A stretch of 64,000 nt of DNA from Pseudomonadaceae bacterium (GTDB taxonomy: Bacteria > Pseudomonadota > Gammaproteobacteria > Pseudomonadales > Pseudomonadaceae). Below the pieces are notes generated by a model. That model did no database searches, had not been told where the DNA came from, and saw only the letters and a program-made list of their open reading frames with translations. The position numbers and the translations under genes were made by a program. The stretch is from the NCBI GenBank assembly GCA_900766265.1, contig CAAFUS010000013.1, positions 434,001-498,000 of the forward strand, in the 5' to 3' direction. Of the stretch, positions 18,006 to 26,758 are shown in pieces; position 1 is the stretch's first letter; each line of letters starts with the position of its first letter.

Positions 18006-18117
18006 GAGAGCCTTTCAAAACAAAGGGGTACAGCATCTCTGACTCTGACGTCCCGAAGGGGTGCGCGACGTTCATCGGACTGTGGATCAGGCCCGCTCGG
18101 TGGCGTTCTCACGGTGC

Positions 18118-18161
18118 GGACCGCCAGCTCTACTAGGCCGGTATACGCTCAGTAGAGGTCC
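18118..18161. repeat. Imperfect inverted repeat in rsmE downstream gap
   Basis: In the 223-base gap between rsmE and the UPF0158 gene, GGAC...CTCTACT is mirrored by AGTAGAG-GTCC around a 16-base loop, with a short internal bulge. There is no T tract. It could be a structured RNA end, an operator, or chance in GC-rich sequence. I see no gene in this gap. Confidence 0.35.
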
Positions 18162-18228
18162 GAGCGGCGCGTCTTCAGGGGAAGCGGGAAGTGTCTCCTC
18201 GTTTGCTGCAGCGCTAAAGGGCCAGGCA

Positions 18229-18936
18229 TCAGAACAGCCGTGCCAGTAGCGCCGGAACGGCCGTCTCGACACGCAGGATGCGCTCGCCCAGTTGCACCGG
18301 CGCGAGGCCGGCGGCGGCGAGCTTTTCCACTTCATAAGGAATCCAGCCGCCTTCGGGGCCTATCGCCAGGGTTACCGGCTCGTTCAGGGCGCGAGGGCAG
18401 GCTGGATAATCTCCTGGGTGGCCGGTAAGACCGAGGCTGCCTGCCGCCATCTCGGGCAGGCGATCCTCGACGAAGGGCTTGAAGCGCTTCTCGATGACGA
18501 CCTCGGGCAGCAGGGTGTCGCGGGCCTGTTCAAGCCCGAGCACCAACTGCTCGCGGATCGCGGCGGGTTCAAGGAAAGGGGTCTGCCAGAAGCTTTTTTC
18601 CACCCGGTAGCTGTTGAGCAGCACCAGGCGCGGCACGCCCATGGCGGCGACGGTCTGCAGCACGCGGCGCAGCATCTTGGGGCGCGGCAAGGCGAGCAGC
18701 AAGGTCAGGGGAAGCTTGGTCGGCGGGGGCTGGTCGAGGCTGATCTCGAGTTCGGCCTCCTGCTCGTCTAGGCGCAGCAGGCGACCTTCACCCATCAAGC
18801 CGCCGAGCTGACCGACCCGCAGGGTCTGCCCGACCTCGGCCTCGTGGACCTCCCGCAGATGCCTGAGGCGCCGGTCGCGCAGAACGACCCGGTCGCCCGC
18901 GACATGATCCGCAGGCTCGAGCAGCAACAGATTCAC
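18229..18936 (-). CDS. rsmE: 16S rRNA (uracil-1498-N3)-methyltransferase RsmE
   Basis: SPOUT-class methyltransferase that makes m3U1498 in 16S rRNA. The 235-residue protein starts with the PUA-like N-terminal barrel (RRLRHLREVHEAEVGQTLRV). Near the C-terminus it has the knotted SAM-binding region IGPEGGW and the LGERILRVETA motif. The start is GTG at 18936, which overlaps the tatC stop by 4 bases (GTGA) and gives the normal N-terminus. It is the last gene of the minus-strand ubi-his-tat run. Confidence 0.92.
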   Translation of the reverse strand: MNLLLLEPADHVAGDRVVLRDRRLRHLREVHEAEVGQTLRVGQLGGLMGEGRLLRLDEQEAELEISLDQPPPTKLPLTLLLALPRPKMLRRVLQTVAAMGVPRLVLLNSYRVEKSFWQTPFLEPAAIREQLVLGLEQARDTLLPEVVIEKRFKPFVEDRLPEMAAGSLGLTGHPGDYPACPRALNEPVTLAIGPEGGWIPYEVEKLAAAGLAPVQLGERILRVETAVPALLARLF

Positions 18937-19727
18937 GGACGCGGTGCAGGCGGCTGGCTGCCGTTGGCCGCGGGGTCGGCCTCTTCGGCCGCCTGTTGCT
19001 TCTTGGCAACCATGCTGCCGCAGATGACGCCCATCTCGAACAGCAGCCACATCGGCACGGCGAGCAGCGTCTGCGAGAAGACATCGGGCGGCGTCAGCAC
19101 CATGCCTACGCCGAAGCAGCCGACGATGACGTAGGGACGGCTTTTGCGCAGCGTCTGCACGTCGACGATGCCGACCCAGATCAGCAGGAAGGTTGCCACC
19201 GGGATCTCGAACGCCACGCCGAAGGCGAAGAACAGCGTCAGTACGAAGTCCAGGTATTGGCCGATGTCGGTCATCATCGCCACGCCCTGCGGAGTCACGC
19301 TCGCGAAGAAGCCGAACATGATCGGGAACACCACGAAGTAGGCGAAGGCCATGCCCGCGTAGAACAGCACGATGCTGGAGATCAGCAGCGGCACCGCGAT
19401 GCGCTTCTCGTGCTTGTACAGCCCGGGCGCGATGAAGCCCCAGATCTGATGCAGGATGACCGGCATCGAGAGAAACAGCGCCACCATCAGGGTGAGCTTG
19501 AAGGGCGTCAGGAACGGCGAGGCGACGCCCGTGGCGATCATGGTCGCGCCTTCGGGCAGGTAGGCGCGCAGCGGCGCCGCCACCAGGGCGTAGATCTGCT
19601 GGGAGAAATAGAACAGGCCGGCGAACAGCAGCAGGATCGCCACCACGCAGCGCAGGATGCGCTTGCGCAGTTCGGTCAGGTGGGCGACCAGGGGCATTTC
19701 CTGATCATCGTTGGCTCTGTTGGTCAT
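18933..19727 (-). CDS. tatC: Sec-independent translocase TatC
   Basis: Core membrane subunit of the twin-arginine translocase, which recognises RR signal peptides of folded exported proteins. The N-terminal motif MPLVAHLTELRKRIL and the FGVAFEIPV loop are diagnostic, and six membrane spans are visible over 264 residues. The start overlaps the tatB stop by 4 bases, and its own stop overlaps rsmE. Confidence 0.97.
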   Translation of the reverse strand: MTNRANDDQEMPLVAHLTELRKRILRCVVAILLLFAGLFYFSQQIYALVAAPLRAYLPEGATMIATGVASPFLTPFKLTLMVALFLSMPVILHQIWGFIAPGLYKHEKRIAVPLLISSIVLFYAGMAFAYFVVFPIMFGFFASVTPQGVAMMTDIGQYLDFVLTLFFAFGVAFEIPVATFLLIWVGIVDVQTLRKSRPYVIVGCFGVGMVLTPPDVFSQTLLAVPMWLLFEMGVICGSMVAKKQQAAEEADPAANGSQPPAPRP

Positions 19728-20071
19728 GGTTCAGGCGACCTGTCCGGACGTGGGGCGGGGGCGGTCGGTTCGGCAGCCGGTGGGATGTCTTGCGGCTCTG
19801 CCTGCTTGGCCTCGGGCGCGCTGGAAGACGGCATGATGCTCTGTTTCATTTCCCGCTCGAGGTCGAGGATGCGCTCGTTGTGCAGCTGCCGACGAACCTC
19901 GTCGGCTCCGATTTCCCGCTCGACCTCCGCCTTGATGGTGCTGAAGCTGCGCTTGAGCCGGCCGATCCACAGGCCGGCGGTACGCGCGGCGCCAGGCAGG
20001 CGCTCGGGGCCGAGCACCAGCAGCGCAACCAGACCGACCAGCATCAGTTCGGTGAAACCTACGTCGAACAT
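19724..20071 (-). CDS. tatB: Sec-independent translocase TatB
   Basis: TatB forms the receptor complex with TatC. It has the standard MFDVGFTELMLVGLVALLVLGPERLP start: a single N-terminal membrane helix with a Gly-Pro hinge. An amphipathic helix and a Pro/Ala-rich tail follow (115 residues). Its stop overlaps the tatC start, and tatA lies 15 bases upstream. Confidence 0.96.
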   Translation of the reverse strand: MFDVGFTELMLVGLVALLVLGPERLPGAARTAGLWIGRLKRSFSTIKAEVEREIGADEVRRQLHNERILDLEREMKQSIMPSSSAPEAKQAEPQDIPPAAEPTAPAPRPDRSPEP

Positions 20072-20086
20072 CGCGGCGGACCCCGG

Positions 20087-20317
20087 TTAGTCTTTCTTGA
20101 CCGGCTCGTCGACCTTGCGGGCTTCGGCATCGATGGTGTGCGGACGCTTTTCCTCGACGCCAGGTTTCTCGTCCTCAGTGCCCATGGACTTGCGGAATCC
20201 CTTGATCGCATCGCCAAGATCCGAACCCAGCCCTTTGAGGCGCTTGGTACCGAACAGCATGACTACGATGAGAAGGATGATCAGTAGTTGCCAGACGCTA
20301 ATGCCACCTAGACCCAT
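20087..20317 (-). CDS. tatA: Sec-independent translocase TatA
   Basis: Pore-forming TatA subunit of 76 residues. One N-terminal membrane helix (WQLLIILLIVVMLFGTKRLKGLG) carries the FGTKRL hinge motif, and an amphipathic helix and charged tail follow. It is first in the tatABC group, and 22 bases separate it from hisE. Confidence 0.96.
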   Translation of the reverse strand: MGLGGISVWQLLIILLIVVMLFGTKRLKGLGSDLGDAIKGFRKSMGTEDEKPGVEEKRPHTIDAEARKVDEPVKKD

Positions 20318-20339
20318 GGTGATGTCTCCGGAAGATGAA

Positions 20340-20672
20340 TCAGGTTTGCGGGCGCGCGGCTTTTTCCGCGTGCCCAGAGAGGCCGAAGCGGCGATCCAGT
20401 TCGTCCAGCACGGCCTGCGGATGCTGGCCGAGGGCAGCGAGCATCACCATGCTGTGGAACCAGAGGTCCGCGGTTTCGTATATCAGGTCACTGCAGTCGC
20501 CGCTGCCGGCAGCGTCCTTTGCGGCCAGGATGGTTTCCACCGATTCCTCGCCGACCTTTTCAAGAATCTTGTTCAGTCCCTTGTGATACAGGCTGGCCAC
20601 ATAGGAGCTGTCCGGCGCCGCCCCCTTGCGGGCTTCCAGTACCTCGGCCAGACGGGCGAGCGTGTCAGTCAT
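20340..20672 (-). CDS. hisE: Phosphoribosyl-ATP pyrophosphatase HisE
   Basis: Second step of histidine biosynthesis: hydrolyses phosphoribosyl-ATP to phosphoribosyl-AMP. The 110-residue MazG-fold protein shows the EKVGEESVE metal site and the ETADLWFH motif. It is encoded separately from hisI, as in other Pseudomonas, with the start overlapping the hisI end by 8 bases. Confidence 0.95.
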   Translation of the reverse strand: MTDTLARLAEVLEARKGAAPDSSYVASLYHKGLNKILEKVGEESVETILAAKDAAGSGDCSDLIYETADLWFHSMVMLAALGQHPQAVLDELDRRFGLSGHAEKAARPQT

Positions 20673-21060
20673 GCGTGTGTCCTGCGTAGATGGCGTGTGG
20701 ATCCTTGAGCACCGGCTCGACGGTTTTCCAGTCGCCGTCCTGGTAGACCCGGTAGAAGCAGCTTTCGCGCCCGGTGTGGCAGGCGATGCCGCCGACCTGC
20801 TCGACCATCAGGATGACAACGTCGGCGTCGCAATCCAGGCGCAGCTCGTGGAGCTTCTGTACATGCCCGGATTCCTCACCCTTGCGCCATAGCCTGCCAC
20901 GCGAACGTGACCAATAGATGGCGCGGCCTTCCTGCGCGGTCAGCTGCAGGGCTTCTCGGTTCATCCAGGCCATCATCAGCACGCGGCCGCTTTGCCAGTC
21001 CTGGGTGATCGCCGGCACCAGGCCGTCATCGCTCCAGTTGATTTCGTCCAGCCAGTTCAT
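20665..21060 (-). CDS. hisI: Phosphoribosyl-AMP cyclohydrolase HisI
   Basis: Third step of histidine biosynthesis, opening the adenine ring of phosphoribosyl-AMP. Diagnostic motifs are MMAWMNREAL near residue 29, the zinc/magnesium site in LDCDADVV, and HTGRESCFYR. Length is 131 residues. It is coupled to hisE by an 8-base overlap and follows ubiB by 48 bases. Confidence 0.96.
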   Translation of the reverse strand: MNWLDEINWSDDGLVPAITQDWQSGRVLMMAWMNREALQLTAQEGRAIYWSRSRGRLWRKGEESGHVQKLHELRLDCDADVVILMVEQVGGIACHTGRESCFYRVYQDGDWKTVEPVLKDPHAIYAGHTHD

Positions 21061-21108
21061 CGCAATCTCCGCTAGAAGACCAAGTGTGCCAGTGCGTCGC
21101 GCGGCTGG

Positions 21109-22719
21109 CTATCGGCGCACGACGATGAACAGGCCGGCCACCAGCATCACCCAGGCGGGCCAGGCAGTCGCGGCGGTGAGGCTGTCGGCGCCGGCGGCGA
21201 GTGTCGCGCCGCTGCCGATCAGCACGGCCCCGATCAGCCGCAACGGCCAGCCATGATGGCGCTCTCGCCACGGGGGTGGCGGGTTGTGGGCGTGCGGGTG
21301 GGCCATACGCTCGAGCAGCTCGCGGGTCATTCCGGCCAGGTGAGGAAGCTGTTCGATCTGCCCGTGCAGGTTCTTCACCAGTTGTCTGGGGCTCAGGCGC
21401 TCGCGCATCCAGCGCTCCAGATAAGGCTGGCCGGTCTTCCACAGGTCCAGTTCGGGATAGAGCTCGCGGCCCAGGCCCTCGATGTTGAGCAGGGTCTTCT
21501 GCAGCAGTACCAGCTGTGGCTGGACTTCCATGTTGAATCGCCGCGCCACCTGAAACAGGCGTACCAGCAGCTGGCCGAAGGAGATGTCCTTGAGCGGTTT
21601 TTCGAAGATCGGCTCGCAGACGGTACGGATCGCCGCCTCGAACTCGTTGACCTTGGTTTCGGCCGGTACCCAGCCCGAGTCGATGTGCAGCTGCGCCACC
21701 TTGCGGTAGTCGCGCTTGAAGAAGGCCATCAGGTTGCGGGCCAGGTAGTCCTGGTCCTCCGGCGTCAGGCTGCCGACGATGCCGCAGTCCACCGCGATGT
21801 ACTGCGGATCCCACGGCTGGCGGGTGCTGACGAAGATGTTGCCCGGGTGCATGTCCGCGTGGAAGAAGCTGTCACGGAAGACCTGGGTGAAGAAGATCTC
21901 CACGCCGCGCTCGGCGAGCTTCTTCATGTCGGTGCGCTGATCGGCCAGGGCCGCCATGTCGGTCACCGGAATGCCGTAGATGCGCTCCATCACCAGCACC
22001 TTGGGCCGGCAGTAGTCCCAGTACACCTGCGGCACGTAAAGCAGCTGGGAGTCCTCGAAGTTGCGCTTGAGCTGGCTGGAGTTGGCGGCTTCGCGCAGCA
22101 GGTCGAGCTCGTCGTAGATGGTTCTGGCGTAGTCGTCGACCACTTCCACCAGGTGCAGCCGACGCGCTTCGGTGGAGGCGCGCTCGGCGGTCTTGGCGAG
22201 CACGAACAGCCAGGCGATGTCCTGGGCGATGACGGGGCGCAGGTTCGGCCGCACCACCTTGACCACCACTTCTTCGCCGCTGCGCAGCTTGGCGGCGTGG
22301 ACCTGCGCGACGGAGGCCGAGGCCAGCGGTTTGCTGTCGAAGCGAGCGAACACCTGGCCGACCGGCGCGCCGAGCTGCTGCTCGATCAGTGCTATGGCCT
22401 TGTCCGAGCTGAACGGCGGCACCCGGTCCTGTAGCATCGCCAGTTCTTCGGCGATGTCCGGCGGCATGAGGTCGCGCCGGGTGGACAGCAATTGCCCGAA
22501 CTTGATGAAGATCGGTCCCAGCCCTTCGAGCGCCAGGCGCAGGCGGGCGCCCCGGCTGAGCGAGGTGCGACGGCGCGGTATCCAGCGCCAGGGCAGCAGG
22601 TAGCTCGTCGCGGTCAGCCACCAGGGCATCGGCAGGTCGAGAATGATGTCGTCGAGGCGGTAGCGGATCACCACCAGCAGGATGCGGAACAGGCGGCGGG
22701 TGGCGGCGAACAGCTTCAT
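21109..22719 (-). CDS. ubiB: Ubiquinone biosynthesis regulatory kinase-like protein UbiB
   Basis: ABC1/ADCK atypical kinase-like protein required for ubiquinone biosynthesis, thought to support the Ubi complex through ATPase activity. The 536-residue protein has the KxGQ motif (FIKFGQLLSTR, about 79-89), kinase-like ASVAQVH and VKVVRP segments, HADMHPGNIF as catalytic loop, and C-terminal membrane helices. The ATG at 22719 overlaps the ubiJ stop (ATGA). The open frame further upstream is shadow sequence from ubiJ. Confidence 0.95.
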   Translation of the reverse strand: MKLFAATRRLFRILLVVIRYRLDDIILDLPMPWWLTATSYLLPWRWIPRRRTSLSRGARLRLALEGLGPIFIKFGQLLSTRRDLMPPDIAEELAMLQDRVPPFSSDKAIALIEQQLGAPVGQVFARFDSKPLASASVAQVHAAKLRSGEEVVVKVVRPNLRPVIAQDIAWLFVLAKTAERASTEARRLHLVEVVDDYARTIYDELDLLREAANSSQLKRNFEDSQLLYVPQVYWDYCRPKVLVMERIYGIPVTDMAALADQRTDMKKLAERGVEIFFTQVFRDSFFHADMHPGNIFVSTRQPWDPQYIAVDCGIVGSLTPEDQDYLARNLMAFFKRDYRKVAQLHIDSGWVPAETKVNEFEAAIRTVCEPIFEKPLKDISFGQLLVRLFQVARRFNMEVQPQLVLLQKTLLNIEGLGRELYPELDLWKTGQPYLERWMRERLSPRQLVKNLHGQIEQLPHLAGMTRELLERMAHPHAHNPPPPWRERHHGWPLRLIGAVLIGSGATLAAGADSLTAATAWPAWVMLVAGLFIVVRR

Positions 22720-23342
22720 TCTTCGGCGTCGTTGGCAGTAAGGGGGTGGGCGAGGCGATGATGGCGGGCCTCGAGTCGGTCGAGCCGCAGCTTGAGGTCG
22801 TCCAGTTCGGCGAAACGTGCCTCGGCCTCGGCCTTGCCGACCAGGCTGCGGCTTTCTTCGGCCAGGTAATCGGCCAGGTCGCGACGCAGCGTCTCGGCGC
22901 TGTTGCGCGTCCAGCGCGCCTGGCCACGAAGACTCGAACCGATCAGCTGTGCGCCCACCGGACCGAGCCATTGGGAGAGCGAGTATTCCCAGTCCAGCTC
23001 CAGGTCCTGCAGCACGTCGGCGAGGCTGGTCAGGGCGTGGGTGTCGCCTTCCAGCGCGACATCGTGGGCATGCAGCACGGCGGTCTTGTTGCGGCTGGCG
23101 GCCAGTTGCAGCAGGCGCGAGGCAGGTGCCGTCAGGCGGCAATCAGGCTCGGCCGCCCAGTTCGAGGCCAGACGCAGGCCCTGATCGTCGGCGAGGATGA
23201 ACAGGCTAAACGAGGGGGCGCTGCAGCGTACCTCGATGACCTTGCCGGCGAGACGGCCGAGGCGCGGCAAGGCCGTACTGTCCATCCGCAACACGCGGTT
23301 GAGGCCGGTTTCGGCACTGGCGAGCAGGGCGGCGCGCAACAT
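22716..23342 (-). CDS. ubiJ: Ubiquinone biosynthesis accessory factor UbiJ
   Basis: SCP2-domain lipid-binding protein of the soluble Ubi complex. The 208-residue sequence begins with an SCP2-like beta/alpha region and ends with a coiled coil (RFAELDDLKLRLDRLEARHHRL). Its position between ubiE and ubiB, with a 1-base overlap upstream and a 4-base overlap downstream, is the classical arrangement and the strongest support. Confidence 0.88.
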   Translation of the reverse strand: MLRAALLASAETGLNRVLRMDSTALPRLGRLAGKVIEVRCSAPSFSLFILADDQGLRLASNWAAEPDCRLTAPASRLLQLAASRNKTAVLHAHDVALEGDTHALTSLADVLQDLELDWEYSLSQWLGPVGAQLIGSSLRGQARWTRNSAETLRRDLADYLAEESRSLVGKAEAEARFAELDDLKLRLDRLEARHHRLAHPLTANDAEE

Positions 23343-24112
23343 CAGGGTTTGATACCGCGATGAAGGGCGACGATGCCGCCGGTCATGTTGTGGTAGGTGA
23401 CGCGGTCGAAGCCGGCCTCGGCCATCATCGACTTGAGCGTTTCCTGGTCCGGATGCATGCGGATAGATTCGGCCAGATACCGGTAGCTGTCGGCATCGTT
23501 GGTGATCAGCTTGCCCATCATCGGCAGCAGGCTGAACGAGTAGGCGTCGTAGGCTTTGGAGAACAACGGATTGGTCGGTTTGGAGAATTCCAGCACCAAC
23601 AGCCGGCCGCCGGGCTTGAGCACGCGCAGCATCGAGCGTATCGCGTCTTCCTTGTGAGTGACGTTGCGCAGGCCGAAGGCGATGGTCACCACATCGAAAT
23701 GGTTGTCCGGGAACGGCAGCTTCTCGGCGTCGGCCTGAACGAACTTCACGTTGCCCGATACGCCCTTGTCCAGCAGGCGATCACGGCCCACCTTGAGCAT
23801 TGAGGCGTTGATATCGGCCAGCACCACTTCACCGGTGGGGCCGACGATGCGCGAGAACTGGCGGGTCAGGTCGCCGGTGCCGCCGGCGATGTCGAGCACG
23901 CGGTTACCGGGGCGCGCGCCGGACAGCTCGATGGTGAAGCGCTTCCACAGGCGGTGCACGCCGGCGGACATGAGGTCGTTCATCAAGTCGTACTTGGCTG
24001 CCACCGAGTGGAAGACCTCCGCGACCTTCTGCGCCTTCTGGCTCTCGGGCACGCTCTGGTAGCCGAAATGGGTGATGCCGTCTACGTCTGGCTCTTTGCG
24101 GGGATCGGTCAT
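23342..24112 (-). CDS. ubiE: Ubiquinone/menaquinone C-methyltransferase UbiE
   Basis: SAM-dependent C-methyltransferase of ubiquinone (and, where present, menaquinone) synthesis. Motif I is DIAGGTGD (about 73-80), with AFGLRNVT and LLVLEFSKP further on. The ATG at 24112 gives 256 residues, starting MTDPRKEP. An ATG 30 bases upstream gives a poorer N-terminus. It is the first gene of the overlapping ubiE-ubiJ-ubiB series. A TAGAAT hexamer at 24141-24146 on the minus strand is a possible -10 element. Confidence 0.95.
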   Translation of the reverse strand: MTDPRKEPDVDGITHFGYQSVPESQKAQKVAEVFHSVAAKYDLMNDLMSAGVHRLWKRFTIELSGARPGNRVLDIAGGTGDLTRQFSRIVGPTGEVVLADINASMLKVGRDRLLDKGVSGNVKFVQADAEKLPFPDNHFDVVTIAFGLRNVTHKEDAIRSMLRVLKPGGRLLVLEFSKPTNPLFSKAYDAYSFSLLPMMGKLITNDADSYRYLAESIRMHPDQETLKSMMAEAGFDRVTYHNMTGGIVALHRGIKP

Positions 24113-24413
24113 GTCACTGTCACCGGAAGAATGTGTCGGCATTCTAAACCTAAAAGGCTGCGCTTTTGCCCCACCTCGCGCGTCGCCGTCGCCGAGCGGC
24201 GCGGCGCGCCTGTCGGCCAGGGAGGGCGCGCGGCTTTTTGACCCGGGGAAAGGCGAGTCGCCTGAATGCGCGTCGTGCGTCGTCGCAGGCAGGAAAGCGC
24301 GGCGGGCGGCCGCCGCGGCGTGGGAGTGGAGTGGCAGGGGAGACGGGCGCGTCGTGCAGGGCGCCGGGGGGATCCGGGCAATGGCGCTCGGTGCAGAGCG
24401 CCAGGCTCTTACT
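24113..24413. other. 301-base gene-free gap where Pseudomonas usually has the pha locus
   Basis: No convincing gene on either strand; the open frames here are GC-rich shadows without a ribosome site. The right end has a hairpin (GGCGCTC / GAGCGCC, 24383-24402) just past the DUF971 stop, without a T tract. The left end holds the likely ubiE promoter. In P. aeruginosa and P. putida the polyhydroxyalkanoate genes lie between these neighbours, and none remain here. Confidence 0.6.
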
Positions 24414-24794
24414 TCAGAGCATCAGCTTGACCGGTGAAACCTGAGGATCGCGAGATTTGCCGGCGGCCGCCAGTTCCTCCAGGTAGGCAGCCCAGAGCGC
24501 ATCCTGCTGGGTGGCCAGCTTTTCGAGGTAGTCCCAGGTGAACAGGCCGCTGTCGTGTCCGTCGCTGAAGGTGAGCTTGAGCGCGTATTGTCCGGCCGGC
24601 TCGATGTGGGTCAGCCCGACGCCGAGCTTGCCGGTCTGCAGGATCGGGTTGCCATGACCCTGCACTTCGGCCGAGGGCGAATGCACGCGCAGCAGTTCGG
24701 CACTCAGCACGTAGCGCTCGTTCGGGCCGTACTCGAGCTCCAGCGTCTTGGAGGCCTTGTGCAGCTTGATGGCAGTTGGGATGCGCATGGGCAT
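24414..24794 (-). CDS. DUF971 (gamma-butyrobetaine hydroxylase N-domain-like) protein
   Basis: A 126-residue stand-alone DUF971 protein, the small domain otherwise found at the N-terminus of gamma-butyrobetaine hydroxylases. Conserved features are ELEYGPNERYVLSAELLRVHSPSAEV, the GLTHIEPAGQYALKLTFSDGHDSGLFTWDYL core, and a short C-terminal tail. Family members have been linked to iron-sulfur protein assembly, but the role here is unproven. It lies 45 bases after hslU on the same strand, as in P. aeruginosa. Confidence 0.85.
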   Translation of the reverse strand: MPMRIPTAIKLHKASKTLELEYGPNERYVLSAELLRVHSPSAEVQGHGNPILQTGKLGVGLTHIEPAGQYALKLTFSDGHDSGLFTWDYLEKLATQQDALWAAYLEELAAAGKSRDPQVSPVKLML

Positions 24795-24839
24795 ACTCCA
24801 TATGATGCGTAAAGCCGGTGGCTTGTCGCTTGCGGTTGC

Positions 24840-26183
24840 TTAAAGGATGTACCGCGACAGGTCTTCGTCCTGGGCCAGTTCGCCGAGGTGGCTGTTGACG
24901 TAGTCGGTGTCGATGCGGATAGGTTCGCCGTTCTGCTGGCCAGCCAGGTCCGCAGCGCTGAAGGATACCTCTTCCAGCAGCCGCTCGAGCAGCGTATGCA
25001 GCCGGCGCGCACCGATGTTTTCGGTCTTCTCGTTGACCTGCCAGGCGATCTCGGTGAGCCGCTTGATGCCATCTTCGGCAAATTCGACATGGAGTCCTTC
25101 GGTCTTGAGCAATTCACGGTACTGCTCGGTGAGCGACGCGTGGGGCTCGGTGAGGATGCGCTCGAAGTCTTCGGGCGACAGCGCCTTGAGCTCGACCCGG
25201 ATCGGCAGACGACCCTGCAGTTCGGGCACCAGGTCGCTGGGTTTGGAAAGATGGAAGGCGCCGCTGGCGATAAACAGGATGTGGTCGGTCTTGACCATGC
25301 CCAGCTTGGTATTGACGGTGCTGCCTTCGATCAGCGGCAGCAGGTCACGCTGCACGCCTTCGCGCGACACGTCGGCACCGCCGGTATTGCCGCGCTTGGC
25401 CACCTTGTCGATCTCGTCGATGAAGACGATGCCGTTCTGCTCCACTGCCTCGAGCGCGCGGGCCTTGAGCTCTTCCTCGTTGACCAGGCGGGCCGCTTCC
25501 TCGTCGCGGACCATCTTCAGCGCGTCCTTGATCTTCAGCTTGCGCGACTTCTTCTTACCCTTGCCCATGCTGGAGAACAGGTTTTGCAGCTGGCTGGTCA
25601 TTTCCTCCATTCCGGGCGGGGCCATGATTTCCACGCCAGCGGGCGTCTCGGCCACCTCGATGTCGATTTCTTTGTCGTCGAGCTGGCCTTCGCGCAGACG
25701 CTTGCGAAAGAGCTGGCGGGTGTTCGAGTCGTCGCTGCGGGTCGGCTCCTCGCTGAAGCCCACCGGACGGGCGGGCGGCAGGAGAGCGTCGAGGATGCGC
25801 TCTTCGGCCGCGTCTTCGGCGCGATGGCGCATCCTGTGGACTTCCTGTTCGCGCAGCATTTTCAAGGCGGCGTCGGCCAGGTCGCGGATGATCGACTCCA
25901 CATCCCGCCCCACGTAGCCCACCTCGGTGAATTTGGTCGCCTCGACCTTGAGGAACGGGGCATTGGCGAGTTTGGCCAGGCGCCGGGCGATCTCGGTCTT
26001 GCCGACCCCGGTGGGGCCGATCATCAGGATGTTCTTGGGCGTGACTTCCTGGCGCAGGTCGGCAGGCAGCTGCATGCGCCGCCAGCGGTTGCGCAGGGCA
26101 ATGGCGACGGCGCGCTTGGCGTCGTCCTGGCCGATGATGTGGCGGTTGAGTTCGTGGACGATCTCGCGGGGCGTCATGGACAT
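24840..26183 (-). CDS. hslU: ATP-dependent protease ATPase subunit HslU
   Basis: AAA+ unfoldase that feeds substrates to the HslV peptidase. The 447-residue protein has Walker A GPTGVGKT at 56-63, a GYVGRDVE pore loop, Walker B FIDEIDKV, and the C-terminal DLSRYIL tail that docks into HslV. The start ATG at 26183 has GGAG 8 bases upstream. It is second in the hslV-hslU operon, 38 bases after hslV. Confidence 0.97.
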   Translation of the reverse strand: MSMTPREIVHELNRHIIGQDDAKRAVAIALRNRWRRMQLPADLRQEVTPKNILMIGPTGVGKTEIARRLAKLANAPFLKVEATKFTEVGYVGRDVESIIRDLADAALKMLREQEVHRMRHRAEDAAEERILDALLPPARPVGFSEEPTRSDDSNTRQLFRKRLREGQLDDKEIDIEVAETPAGVEIMAPPGMEEMTSQLQNLFSSMGKGKKKSRKLKIKDALKMVRDEEAARLVNEEELKARALEAVEQNGIVFIDEIDKVAKRGNTGGADVSREGVQRDLLPLIEGSTVNTKLGMVKTDHILFIASGAFHLSKPSDLVPELQGRLPIRVELKALSPEDFERILTEPHASLTEQYRELLKTEGLHVEFAEDGIKRLTEIAWQVNEKTENIGARRLHTLLERLLEEVSFSAADLAGQQNGEPIRIDTDYVNSHLGELAQDEDLSRYIL

Positions 26184-26221
26184 GCGGGTACTCCGGAGCG
26201 GGAAACGGTTCTCATGGCCGG

Positions 26222-26758
26222 TCAGACAGCGGAATCCAGCTCTTCAATGGTCAGGTTCTGATTAGTAAAGACGCAGATGCTGCCGGCGATGTTCAACGCG
26301 GCTTCGGTGATGTCCTGGGCCGACAGCGTGCTGTCGCCCTTCTGCATGAGCGCCATCGCCGCCGCTTGGGCGAAGCCTCCGCCCGAGCCCATGGCGATCA
26401 GGTCGTCTTCGGGCTGCACGACGTCGCCGTTGCCGGTGATGATCAGCGAGGCGTCCTTGTTGGCGACGGCGAGCATCGCCTCTAGGCGGCTGAGGGAGCG
26501 GTCGGTGCGCCAGTCCTTGGCCAGTTCGACGGCGGCACGCACCAGGTGGCCCTGGTGCTTCTCCAGCTGTCCTTCGAAACGCTCGAACAGGGTGAAGGCG
26601 TCGGCTGTGGCACCGGCGAAACCGGCAAGGACCTGGCCGTGATAGAGGCGCCGGACCTTCTTGGCGTTGCCTTTCATGACGGTGTTGCCGAGCGATACCT
26701 GGCCGTCGCCGCCCATGACGACTTTGCCGTTACGGCGTACTGAAACGATGGTGGTCAA
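26222..26758 (-). CDS. hslV: ATP-dependent protease peptidase subunit HslV (TTG start)
   Basis: Threonine peptidase of the HslUV protease, a proteasome-like chamber. Mature HslV must begin with the catalytic Thr after removal of the first residue, and TTIVSVRRNG follows a TTG codon at 26758. GGAGA lies 7 bases upstream of that TTG. Starting at the upstream in-frame ATG would put 30 extra residues before the threonine, which does not fit the family. The product is 178 residues with the MGGDGQVSLG and GSGGGFAQAAA motifs. Confidence 0.94.
   Translation of the reverse strand: MTTIVSVRRNGKVVMGGDGQVSLGNTVMKGNAKKVRRLYHGQVLAGFAGATADAFTLFERFEGQLEKHQGHLVRAAVELAKDWRTDRSLSRLEAMLAVANKDASLIITGNGDVVQPEDDLIAMGSGGGFAQAAAMALMQKGDSTLSAQDITEAALNIAGSICVFTNQNLTIEELDSAV

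Noticed and set aside
24383..24402. Terminator for the DUF971 gene
   Set aside because: The 7-bp stem GGCGCTC / GAGCGCC is not followed by T residues on the minus strand. Mentioned in the gap entry only.
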